In this document: piece by piece, positions 24,978-32,119 of the stretch
Layout of the letters: each line of letters begins with the position of its first letter
Position numbering within the stretch: position 1 is the first letter of the stretch
DNA from: an uncultured archaeon
GTDB taxonomy: Archaea; Nanobdellota; Nanobdellia; Pacearchaeales; GW2011-AR1
DNA length: 45,209 bases
Direction of reading: 5' to 3'
NCBI GenBank assembly: GCA_937143345.1
Contig: CAKZRD010000005.1
Coordinates: forward strand, 1 to 45,209
The notes under the pieces: generated by a model
What the model saw: the letters and a program-made list of their open reading frames with translations, nothing else
What the model was told of the DNA's origin: nothing
Database searches by the model: none
Made by a program: the position numbers and the translations under genes

Positions 24978-27513
24978 AAAGAGAATGGATTCTTTTAATA
25001 AAATTTATTTTGTTTTCGACTTTTATATAATCGCTTCTTCCTTGAAAGATTATATTTATTCCGAATGGACTTGGCAAAACAGTTTCTTTTTTTATTATTT
25101 TTATCTCTTCTTTTATAATTTTTTCAATTATTTTTTCTAAATTTTTTATATCCATAACATCTTCAAGAATCTCTCTTCTTGTTTCTTTTAGTATTGGAAA
25201 ATTTTTAGTTAAATTTGAAACAACATTTAACATTATTTTTGAAGACATATTTTGTTTCCCAACACTTTTTCTTTTTCCTTTATAGTTTCTTAATATCATT
25301 AACCCTCTTGTAGCACAGTGTCTAAATCTTCTTTTTAGAATTTCTGTTTTTTCTATCGATTCCTCTAATAAACTTTTTATTTCCTCTTTTTTTAATTTAG
25401 ACAAAACTCTTTCAATTAAATTAAAATTTAATAAGTCACTAGCCAAATAAAATCCATTATCATTAACGCCAATTTCAATGTCTCTTTTCTTTTCTAAAGA
25501 TAAAACATAAGACAATAATCTAGAAAAAGCATCATTTATTCTTCTTCCAAAAACACAATGGAAAATAAAAAAATTTTTTTCTCCTTTATAGTTTTCAATT
25601 AATAATTCCTTCTCATTAGGAATAAAAGAAACTTTTTTCTGGTTTAAAAAATAATTATATATTTCTCTGGCATTTTCTTCTTCTGTATAAAGATAATTTC
25701 TTATAAATTCAATAACTTCTTCTTTTAAAGTATTTTTTTCTATTTTTTCTTTCAATAAGTATCTAAATTTTTGAATGGATTCGGCAGTAGTAAACGATAA
25801 AGGCAAAATTTCAGAATACCAGTTAGGGATGTTTGGTGTTTTTTCAGAAAGAGAGACATAGGCGTTCATTCCTCTGCAGTATAAAAAAGCATAAGACTTT
25901 CCCCCAAGCGAAAAAACATCCCCTTTTTTCAAAGAGTCTAAAAAAATTTCATCTATTTTTCCTATTTCTTTTTTGTCTTTTGTTAAAACTTTAACATAAC
26001 TTTCATCAGGAATCGTTCCTATATTTGTCAGATAAATAACCTTTAATAATTTTCCCCTCTTTCTTATTTCGTTTTTTTCTATATCGTAATAAACTTTTGG
26101 ATAGAAATTTTTCAATTCTAAGGAATAATCTCCAGCCAAATAAGAAATTGTTGAAATAAAGTCTTCTCTTGTTAAGTTTTTATAGCAATAACTTTTTTTT
26201 ATTATCCTATATAACTCTTCAAGGTTATAATCTTTTTCTAAAACCATTCCAACAATAGACTGAGAAAGAACATCTAAACAGTTTTTTGGAATGTGGATTT
26301 CATCTATCTTTTTTTCTATTATATTTTTCTTTATTACAGAACACTCTACTAAATCATCATAGTCACTTAAAATAAATTTTCCATTTGCAATCTCACCTAA
26401 CCTATGTCCTGCTCTTCCTATTCTTTGTAATGCCTTAGAAACAGATTTTGGACTTCCCATAAGTACTACAACATCAATAAATCCTATATCAATTCCAAGT
26501 TCTAAAGAGGTCGAAGAAACAACAATCTTAAGCTCACCATTTCTTAATTTTTCTTCAATGTTTTTTCTATACTCTTTTGACAAAGAAGAATGGTGTGCTC
26601 CTATATTTTCAATATACTTAGAAGGAAAATTTTCTTTTATATTTTTAATTAATCTTTCAGTAGCAGAACGAGTGTTTGTAAATATTAAGACAGTCCTATT
26701 TTCTTCTGCTATTTTATTGATTTTTTCTATAATTTTTAAATTTATTTCTTCTTCATTTAATACATTAATTACTTCTATATTAAATTTTTTAGGAAGATAA
26801 ACTTCTGCTATTTTACAGTCCCTACCTTCCCCAACCAAATATTCTGCAATTTCTTTTATAGGTGAAACACTAGCAGAAAGTCCAATTCTTACAAAACTTT
26901 TTTTCGCAATTTTTTCTAATCTTTCAAGAGTTAAAGATAAAAGAACTCCTCTTTTGTTCTCGGCTAAGGCATGTATTTCATCTATGACAACATATTCAAT
27001 ATTTGAAAGATATTCTTTAAAAGAACTGTTTAATAAAATCGTTAAACTTTCTGGAGTGGTTATTAAAATGTTTGGGACTTCTTCTTTATGTTTTGCTCTT
27101 TCTTTTTGGCTACTATCTCCTGTCCTCAACCCAATTTTTATTTCTTTGCTAAATCCTTTTTTTCTTAATATAGTATTTATTTCTTCTATTGGTTTAAGAA
27201 GATTAAAATAAATGTCATTAGACAATGCTTTTAGAGGAGAGCAATAGACAACATATGTTTTTTCTTCTAATTCTTTTTCTTTAATTAGTTTTATGAGATT
27301 GTCTAAAATTGGTAAAAAAGCACTCATCGTTTTTGTTCCGCCTGTCGGAGCAGAGATTAAAATATTGTTTTTTAGTTTTATTTCGTAAACACTAGCTTTT
27401 TGTGTTAAAGAATAATCCTTAAATTTTGTAAAAAACCATTCTTTCAAATCTTTATCTAAAACTTCGTCTATTTCGTTTTTTTCTCTTATATTACTAAACT
27501 CTATTTTTTCCAT
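24964..27513 (-). CDS. lhr: Lhr-type DEAD/DEAH-box helicase
   Basis: 849 aa superfamily 2 helicase with an Lhr core. Motif I is 'ISAPTGGTKTMSAFLP' (about 55), motif II 'YVVIDEIHALAENKRG' (about 178), motif III 'GLSASV', motifs IV-VI 'LIFTNTRSATERL', 'SSTSLELGIDIGFIDVVVLMGSPKSVSKALQRIGRAGHR' (about 345-372). The C-terminal half has the winged-helix and Lhr-specific regions ('PNIPNWYSEILPLSF', 'FIFHCVFGRRINDAFSRLL'). Motif I has GGTKT where GxGKT is usual, so the last P-loop Gly is replaced by Thr. Lhr acts in DNA repair. It is divergent from a winged-helix gene and coupled to the phosphoesterase. Confidence 0.92.
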   Translation of the reverse strand: MEKIEFSNIREKNEIDEVLDKDLKEWFFTKFKDYSLTQKASVYEIKLKNNILISAPTGGTKTMSAFLPILDNLIKLIKEKELEEKTYVVYCSPLKALSNDIYFNLLKPIEEINTILRKKGFSKEIKIGLRTGDSSQKERAKHKEEVPNILITTPESLTILLNSSFKEYLSNIEYVVIDEIHALAENKRGVLLSLTLERLEKIAKKSFVRIGLSASVSPIKEIAEYLVGEGRDCKIAEVYLPKKFNIEVINVLNEEEINLKIIEKINKIAEENRTVLIFTNTRSATERLIKNIKENFPSKYIENIGAHHSSLSKEYRKNIEEKLRNGELKIVVSSTSLELGIDIGFIDVVVLMGSPKSVSKALQRIGRAGHRLGEIANGKFILSDYDDLVECSVIKKNIIEKKIDEIHIPKNCLDVLSQSIVGMVLEKDYNLEELYRIIKKSYCYKNLTREDFISTISYLAGDYSLELKNFYPKVYYDIEKNEIRKRGKLLKVIYLTNIGTIPDESYVKVLTKDKKEIGKIDEIFLDSLKKGDVFSLGGKSYAFLYCRGMNAYVSLSEKTPNIPNWYSEILPLSFTTAESIQKFRYLLKEKIEKNTLKEEVIEFIRNYLYTEEENAREIYNYFLNQKKVSFIPNEKELLIENYKGEKNFFIFHCVFGRRINDAFSRLLSYVLSLEKKRDIEIGVNDNGFYLASDLLNFNLIERVLSKLKKEEIKSLLEESIEKTEILKRRFRHCATRGLMILRNYKGKRKSVGKQNMSSKIMLNVVSNLTKNFPILKETRREILEDVMDIKNLEKIIEKIIKEEIKIIKKETVLPSPFGINIIFQGRSDYIKVENKINFIKRIHSLYEKL

Positions 27514-27549
27514 AAAAAAATATAAAAATATTCTTTTTTTTATTTAATT

Positions 27550-27849
27550 ATGCCTTCCATTTCAAAAGAGAAAATAAAAAAGATTAAAGAAAATATAATC
27601 TTCTTTCTTTTTAATTCTTTCCCTAAAGCACTTTTTACATCAGAAATTGCTTCGGAGATTGCTCGTGATGAAGAGTTTACAAAAAAGATTCTTCTTGATT
27701 TAGAAAAAGAGAAAATAATTATAAAAATAACCAATAATTCTCAGGGGAAACATTATATTAAAAGAGTAAGATGGTCTATTCCTAAAAATGTCTATGAAAA
27801 TTATAAGAAAATAACACATAATGTCAAAACTATTTTTGAGAATAAATAA
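27550..27849 (+). CDS. Winged-helix DNA-binding protein
   Basis: 99 aa. 'KIKENIIFFLFNSFPKALFTSEIASEIARDEEFTKKILLDLEKEKIIIKITNNSQGKHYIKRVRWSIPKNVYENYKK' is a single winged helix: helix 2-turn-helix 3 at about 30-55 and the wing at 58-72. It is similar to small regulators widespread in DPANN archaea. It is divergent from lhr, and a TATA-like AAATATAAAAATA lies about 25 bases before the ATG. The target is unknown. Confidence 0.75.
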   Translation: MPSISKEKIKKIKENIIFFLFNSFPKALFTSEIASEIARDEEFTKKILLDLEKEKIIIKITNNSQGKHYIKRVRWSIPKNVYENYKKITHNVKTIFENK

Positions 27850-27879
27850 AGTTTTAAATAGCTTTTCTTTATTTTTTTT

Positions 27880-28578
27880 ATGGACCCTATAAAAGAGGCA
27901 TTTTTTAAGGTAAGAGAGGATATCAATTTTTTAAAAGAGCAAATTTCCGAAATAAAAGAAAAACTTTCACTTCTAGAAAAATCTTTCTCGAACAATCAAA
28001 ATATTACAAAAGAAACAACACAAAATACAGCAAACGGATTATTAACAGCAGATAAAACAGCACATTCCACAGCACTTCCATACGAAATAAAAGGGTTATT
28101 AAGCCAAAATTTCATAGTTTCCACAAGAAATCAAGGGGTTCCAACAGACAAACCAACAGACAGACAGATAAACCAACAGACAGACAAAACAGCAAATAAT
28201 TTTTTAAAAAGTGTACAAAATAAAGAGATTTCTTCAATAGATGAGCTAAAAAAGGCGCAAGAACTTTTAGATTCTCTCGATTCTATAAAAAAGGAATTTC
28301 GTTTAAAATTTAAGAACCTTACAAATAGGGAAATGCTTCTTTATACAACTATTTATTCTTTAGAAGAGCAAGGAATAGAAGAAGTGACTTACAGATTACT
28401 CGCTAATCATTTAAATTTAACAGAATCCTCTATAAGAGATTATGCGAACAAATTAATCCTTAAAAAGATCCCTCTCTTTAAGATTAAACAAAAAAATAAA
28501 CAGGTTTTTCTCTCTATTCCAAAAGATTTCAAAAATATGATATCTCTTCCAACACTTCTTAAACTCAGAGAGATTTAG
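27880..28578 (+). CDS. Coiled coil - T/Q-rich linker - HTH regulator
   Basis: 232 aa with three parts: an N-terminal coiled coil (1-45, 'KVREDINFLKEQISEIKEKLSLLEKSF'), a low-complexity Thr/Gln/Asn/Asp linker (45-105) with tandem repeats ('PTDKPTDRQINQQTDKTAN', encoded by repeated ACAGACA units), and a C-terminal HTH/winged helix (about 140-225, 'LTNREMLLYTTIYSLEEQGIEEVTYRLLANHLNLTESSIRDYANKLI'). The architecture matches the protein of the convergent gene at 28634. It probably multimerises through the coiled coil and binds DNA; function and target are unknown. TATA-like TTTTAAATAG lies about 25 bases upstream. Confidence 0.7.
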   Translation: MDPIKEAFFKVREDINFLKEQISEIKEKLSLLEKSFSNNQNITKETTQNTANGLLTADKTAHSTALPYEIKGLLSQNFIVSTRNQGVPTDKPTDRQINQQTDKTANNFLKSVQNKEISSIDELKKAQELLDSLDSIKKEFRLKFKNLTNREMLLYTTIYSLEEQGIEEVTYRLLANHLNLTESSIRDYANKLILKKIPLFKIKQKNKQVFLSIPKDFKNMISLPTLLKLREI

Positions 28579-28580
28579 AA

Positions 28581-28596
28581 ATTCGTTTAAACGAAT
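28581..28596. repeat. 16-bp perfect palindrome with GTTTAAAC core (convergent gap)
   Basis: ATTCGTTTAAACGAAT lies between the ends of the two convergent HTH genes. It could be a protein-binding site or part of a bidirectional terminator. It is the first of four GTTTAAAC sites within 900 bases. Confidence 0.6.
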
Positions 28597-28633
28597 AAAT
28601 AAAACTTTCACTTTTTCTTTTTATTTTTTTCTA

Positions 28634-29245
28634 TTAACTTTCTTTTTCCTCTTCTTTTTTATTTTTTCTAACTCTCACTTTTACATTTTTTAATAATATC
28701 TTAGCTACTTCTTCAGGTACAAAAACTCTCTTTTTTCCATTTTCTTCAGTTATTTCTTGTATCAAACTCTCACTTTTTCTTTTTATTGCATTTATTTGAC
28801 CTCTTATTGTACTTTTATCTTTCCCCAACATAAAAGACAAGTCTTCGTAACTTAGTTTCATATCGGAGTAAAGCAATGCTAACAATATAGCTCTTTCGCT
28901 TGGAGTTAATCTATCTAAAATACCTGTTTGAACAGCCGTTTGAACAGCTGTTTGAACATCAACAGCGTTTGTTTGTTTATAAACAGCTGTTTGTTTATGT
29001 TTAAACAAACCACTTCCCCCTATAAGAAAAGCCCCTCCTAATTCCTTTATTCCTTCTTCCAACTCCTGAATCTTACTTTTTATCTCTTCAATATCTTTTT
29101 TTATTGCTTTATTATTTACGTCGAAATGAGTTATCCATTCGCCAACTTTCACGAAATCTTCTTTTACTTTTTCAAAAGAATTTTTTATTTCTTCTTTTAT
29201 TTTATTTATTTCTTTTTTTCTTTTTAAAAACCAAAACATAATCAT
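28634..29245 (-). CDS. Coiled coil - repeat linker - HTH regulator
   Basis: 203 aa. It has an N-terminal coiled coil (7-70, 'KEINKIKEEIKNSFEKVKEDF...IEEIKSKIQELEEGIKEL'), then a linker with a four-residue repeat ('QTAVYKQTNAVDVQTAVQTAVQTG'), and a C-terminal HTH similar to sigma-70 region 4/LuxR ('LTPSERAILLALLYSDMKLSYEDLSFMLGKDKSTIRGQINAIKRKSE', about 115-160) with a basic tail. The linker DNA contains three GTTTGAAC copies exactly 12 bases apart plus GTTTATAAAC and GTTTAAAC. Two further GTTTAAAC palindromes lie upstream of its start. Self-regulation is a reasonable inference, not shown. Confidence 0.7.
   Translation of the reverse strand: MIMFWFLKRKKEINKIKEEIKNSFEKVKEDFVKVGEWITHFDVNNKAIKKDIEEIKSKIQELEEGIKELGGAFLIGGSGLFKHKQTAVYKQTNAVDVQTAVQTAVQTGILDRLTPSERAILLALLYSDMKLSYEDLSFMLGKDKSTIRGQINAIKRKSESLIQEITEENGKKRVFVPEEVAKILLKNVKVRVRKNKKEEEKES
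28924..29010. repeat. Cluster of GTTT-N-AAAC half-palindromes inside the linker
   Basis: GTTTGAAC occurs at 28926, 28938 and 28950, exactly 12 bases apart (one four-codon repeat each). GTTTATAAAC and TGTTTAAACA (28998-29007) follow. The array encodes the QTAV-type linker of the HTH protein. Confidence 0.65.
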
Positions 29246-29340
29246 TTTTTTATTTTATAGTTTTTAAATATTTCTATTTTTTATTCTAAAATTTCTTTAT
29301 TTTTACAAATTTTTTTATCTTTTTTTTAAATTTAAACACG

Positions 29341-29352
29341 CTGTTTAAACAG
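29341..29352. promoter_or_regulatory. 12-bp palindrome CTGTTTAAACAG
   Basis: Perfect palindrome with GTTTAAAC core, 96 bases upstream of the minus-strand HTH gene, in the 289-base divergent region to the membrane-protein pair. Candidate operator. Confidence 0.55.
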
Positions 29353-29434
29353 GTTGTTTGTTTTTTTGTCGTCGTTTTTTTTTAAATAAGCTCTTTAAAT
29401 TTCCTGTTTTTCTATTTTTTTGGACTTTTTTTTC

Positions 29435-29454
29435 ATGGTTGTTTAAACAACCAT
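29435..29454. promoter_or_regulatory. 20-bp perfect palindrome with GTTTAAAC core
   Basis: ATGGTTGTTTAAACAACCAT is fully self-complementary over 20 bases and lies about 80 bases before the plus-strand gene at 29535. It is the longest of the GTTTAAAC palindromes and the best candidate operator in the divergent region. Confidence 0.65.
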
Positions 29455-29534
29455 CCCAAATGTTTAATTTTTAAAAAAGTTGTTTTTTTCTATAAAAAAG
29501 ATAAATTTATAAACTTCTTTTTTTTACTTTTTAT

Positions 29535-29819
29535 ATGAGATTCGTAAGAAAAATTTTAATTTCTTTAGTTTTTTCAATAATTCTTATTTCTTTTTCGTTT
29601 AATTTTTCTTTTGTTCCATGTAAATTAAAATCAAATATTTTAGGTGTTGGAGAAAAATGGGATTTTTGTTCTTTTAGTTTAACAGGAAAAACAATAGGTG
29701 AAATAAGCTATTTTGGAAAATACGATGATATTCTATTATCTTTAACTGTTCTTTTTTTATTTTCATTTTTATTCTTTTTTATAGTAATCTCTTTTATTTT
29801 CAGAAATAAAAAAAATTGA
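29535..29819 (+). CDS. Small two-helix membrane protein
   Basis: 94 aa. A first helix (about 6-27) may be a signal. A short outer loop with two Cys ('VPCKLKSNILGVGEKWDFCSFSL') follows, then a second helix (about 67-88) and a basic cytoplasmic end (RNKKN). No family is recognised. TATA-like AAATTTATAAAC lies about 25 bases upstream. It is followed 12 bases later by another small membrane protein, probably in the same transcript. Confidence 0.6.
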   Translation: MRFVRKILISLVFSIILISFSFNFSFVPCKLKSNILGVGEKWDFCSFSLTGKTIGEISYFGKYDDILLSLTVLFLFSFLFFFIVISFIFRNKKN

Positions 29820-29820
29820 A

Positions 29821-29826
29821 AGGAGG
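29821..29826 (+). promoter_or_regulatory. Shine-Dalgarno AGGAGG of the 73-aa gene
   Basis: AGGAGG lies five bases before the ATG at 29832 and two bases after the previous stop. As an internal gene of a unit it relies on a ribosome site, unlike the leaderless first genes. Confidence 0.7.
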
Positions 29827-29831
29827 TTAAA

Positions 29832-30053
29832 ATGCAGGAAAAAAGAAAAAAAGAACAATCAAAAATAAATAAAGTAATTTCATTCATTTCATGGTTTGTA
29901 AGCATTTTGGTTTCACTGTCAGTTGGTGCAGGTATGGCAACAAGGACACTTAATTTAGAAATTCTTTTTATTCCAACAATAATAACAGTTATTACAGGAT
30001 GGATAGTGATAGTAGGTACAATTCTTTCAATAATCTTAAAGTTTTTCGAATAG
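29832..30053 (+). CDS. Small two-helix membrane protein
   Basis: 73 aa. A basic, charged N-terminus (MQEKRKKEQSKINK) precedes two helices (about 15-36, 'VISFISWFVSILVSLSVGAGMATR', and 43-70). It has a strong Shine-Dalgarno. No family is recognised. Its stop lies just before the first of the two CTAAG inverted repeats. Confidence 0.6.
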   Translation: MQEKRKKEQSKINKVISFISWFVSILVSLSVGAGMATRTLNLEILFIPTIITVITGWIVIVGTILSIILKFFE

Positions 30054-30055
30054 TA

Positions 30056-30072
30056 ACTAAGCTAACCTTAGT
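30056..30072. repeat. Inverted repeat ACTAAG-CTAAC-CTTAGT, copy 1
   Basis: The 17 bases are identical to those at 30320-30336. Outside the ACTAAG/CTTAGT stem the arms do not match each other here, so this is the degenerate copy of a possible recombination site. Confidence 0.55.
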
Positions 30073-30100
30073 GCAATAAACTGTCATCGCTTAAAAAATA

Positions 30101-30133
30101 AAAACTAAGAGGCGTGAGTTTATCTTTAGTTTT
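30101..30133 (+). other. Stem-loop between the two inverted repeats
   Basis: AAAACTAAGA and TCTTTAGTTTT can form a 10-bp stem with one bulged base and a 12-base loop. It lies in the 395-base gene-free gap before xerA. It may be a terminator for the membrane-protein pair, or part of the recombination region; no small gene is visible in this gap. Confidence 0.3.
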
Positions 30134-30312
30134 CTAACAAAGGTTTTTAATAAAGTTTATCAGTTAAGTCAACATTAGTGAAAAAATAAACCAAGTTTTT
30201 TAGTAAGAGTTTTTCAATTTCTTTATTTTATTTATTTTGAATAGTCCTTTTTAATTAATAATTTTTTAAATTACAACAAACCAAAATAAAAAAATTTTTG
30301 AAAAGTCTTTTA

Positions 30313-30343
30313 TTTTTGCACTAAGCTAACCTTAGTTCAAATA
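30313..30343. other. dif-like site: 13-bp arms around a 5-bp centre
   Basis: TTTTTGCACTAAG - CTAAC - CTTAGTTCAAATA. The right arm read in reverse (TATTTGAACTAAG) matches the left arm at 11 of 13 positions. This two-arm plan is that of tyrosine-recombinase sites such as dif, and it lies 105 bases before xerA. Archaeal dif sites are often close to xerA. Confidence 0.55.
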
Positions 30344-30448
30344 ATATAAAAAAATATTCTTTTCGAACAATAAAAAAACAAAAAAATTCGCACAAGAAAC
30401 ATTATACGTAATAGTAAAATTTAAAAATAAGTTCGTTTTATCCAATTT

Positions 30449-31267
30449 ATGAAAAAAGAGGAGTTTATTGAAAAGCTTGAAACAGAACTAAAATTAATAA
30501 AAAAATCAGAATTAACTATCCGTAATTATCTTTACATAAATTCTAAATTTTTTGACTTTATCAAAAAAGAACCTTTAGACCTAACAACAGATGATGTAAA
30601 AAAATTTTTAGCTAATATTTCAGATAGAGCACCAAGTTCAATAATTCTTTCAATGGCAGCAATAAAATTTTCAACCTCAAAAATTTTAAACAAAGATTTA
30701 ACCCAAGGAATAGAAAGACCAAAAAAATCTAAAAAACTTCCAGAAGTTTTAACAAAAGAAGAAGTTAAAAGATTAATAGATTCTGCTCCAACAAAGAAAT
30801 CAAAGCTCATAATTCAATTTCTTTATAGCACCGGTTTAAGAGTTTCAGAACTTGTTAATCTAAAAATAAAAGACATTGATTTAAACGAAAAAATAGGTAA
30901 AGTTGTTAAAGGAAAAGGTTCAAAAGATAGGTTTTTTACTCTTCCTGACAAGCTTATTCTAGAGATAGATAGTTATATTTATGAAAATAAGGAAAGAATT
31001 TATCTTTTTTCTTCAAAAGACAAGCCACTAACACCTAGAAATATACAGAAGATGATTAAAAACTGTGCGAGACTAGCTCAAATAAATAAGAAAGTTACAC
31101 CACATACCTTAAGACATAGCTATGCTACCCATCTTCTCGAATCAGGTACAGATATTAGAATAATTCAAACCCTTTTAGGCCACGAGAATTTAAACACGAC
31201 CCAAATTTACACTCACGTAAGCACAGAAGAGCTCAAAAAAGTTAAGAGCCCATTAGATCTTCTTTAA
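30449..31267 (+). CDS. xerA: XerA-type tyrosine recombinase
   Basis: 272 aa, the size of archaeal XerA, which resolves chromosome dimers at dif. The N-terminal SAM-like DNA-binding domain spans about 1-90. Catalytic residues are Arg in 'YSTGLRVSELVNL' (about 131), Lys in 'GKGSKDRFFTLP', 'HTLRHSYATHLLESG' (His-x-x-Arg, about 219), His in 'LLGHENLNTTQIYTHVS' and the Tyr nucleophile in the same segment. The ending 'ELKKVKSPLDLL' is typical of XerA. A TATA-like ATTTAAAAATA lies about 25 bases upstream and a dif-like repeat just beyond. A mobile-element integrase is the alternative, less likely from size and ending. Confidence 0.9.
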   Translation: MKKEEFIEKLETELKLIKKSELTIRNYLYINSKFFDFIKKEPLDLTTDDVKKFLANISDRAPSSIILSMAAIKFSTSKILNKDLTQGIERPKKSKKLPEVLTKEEVKRLIDSAPTKKSKLIIQFLYSTGLRVSELVNLKIKDIDLNEKIGKVVKGKGSKDRFFTLPDKLILEIDSYIYENKERIYLFSSKDKPLTPRNIQKMIKNCARLAQINKKVTPHTLRHSYATHLLESGTDIRIIQTLLGHENLNTTQIYTHVSTEELKKVKSPLDLL

Positions 31268-31297
31268 TAAACTAAATTTGTTTAAGGAGATTTGTCT

Positions 31298-32044
31298 TTA
31301 AATTCCCAAATCTTCTACCAATTTATCTGCAGCTACAATTTCAGGCACAATAGCAATTTTTGCTCCTGCTTTTTTCAGTTTAGAAATGTGTTTTGGATTT
31401 TCACATCTTGCATAAACTTCTATTTTAGGATTAATTTCTTTCGCCGTCAATATTGCTAAAAGATTTACATCTGTTTTTGGAACTGTAAGAATTAATTTTT
31501 TAGCTTTTTTTATTCCCGCTTTAACTAAAGTTTCTTCTTGATCAGGACTACCCTCTATCACAATATATCCTTTTTTTCTTAAACTGCTAACAACCTCTTT
31601 ATTAAAATCAGTCATTACAAAATTTTGTTTTTTTTCTTTCAAAATTTTTGCAATTTCTTCTCCGGACCTTCCACCACCTGCAATTATTATATGGTTTTCC
31701 ATTTTTTCTAATTTAAATTCGTAAATTCTTGTTTTTAAATATTTTTTTAAACTCCCATCTAATAACATATCCCCCAAACTCCATAAAACCCACCAAACAA
31801 AGAAAACACCCACTATCGCCAAAAAAATTTCCAAAAACCTTTCGCTTATGGTAGAATTTTCTTCGAACATAAAAGCAAGGGTTTGCAAAGTCCTAAAGAA
31901 AGCATCAAAAAAAGTTTTTTCTCCTAAAAGTTTGAAACCAAAAGTTCCGAAAAGAAATAATAAAAAAATTATCCAAAAAAAAATTTTTATTCTTCGAGGG
32001 AATTCTTCAATCTCCTTTATTGTCCCACTTGATCCTCTCCCCAT
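31298..32044 (-). CDS. RCK/TrkA-N domain membrane protein, channel-like without a K+ filter
   Basis: 248 aa. Two helices (about 20-40 and 70-90) surround a pore-helix-like segment ('FFDAFFRTLQTLAFMFEENSTISERFLEIFLAIVG'), followed by an RCK/TrkA-N domain with a Rossmann motif 'IIIAGGGRSGEEIAKILKEK' (about 118) and 'VMTDFNKEVV'. The layout is that of an MthK-like potassium channel, but the selectivity filter TVGYGD is absent: after 'TLQTLAF' comes 'MFEENS'. It could conduct another ion, act as a sensor, or be a DPANN-specific channel type. The region upstream on this strand is a decayed gene. Confidence 0.82.
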   Translation of the reverse strand: MGRGSSGTIKEIEEFPRRIKIFFWIIFLLFLFGTFGFKLLGEKTFFDAFFRTLQTLAFMFEENSTISERFLEIFLAIVGVFFVWWVLWSLGDMLLDGSLKKYLKTRIYEFKLEKMENHIIIAGGGRSGEEIAKILKEKKQNFVMTDFNKEVVSSLRKKGYIVIEGSPDQEETLVKAGIKKAKKLILTVPKTDVNLLAILTAKEINPKIEVYARCENPKHISKLKKAGAKIAIVPEIVAADKLVEDLGI

Positions 32045-32119
32045 AAAATTTATTAAAAAAAAGACTATTAAAATCTATCTTTTAAAAGTTTCAAAATACA
32101 TAAAAAACTTCCCTTTCCA

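Noticed and set aside
28130-28195. ACAGACA tandem units as a possible CRISPR or phase-variable repeat
   Set aside because: No regular spacers, the units are few, and they keep the reading frame of the regulator's linker.
30449-31267. XerA gene as the integrase of an integrated virus or plasmid
   Set aside because: Size and C-terminal signature fit chromosomal XerA; no att-type tRNA fragment repeat or viral genes were seen nearby.
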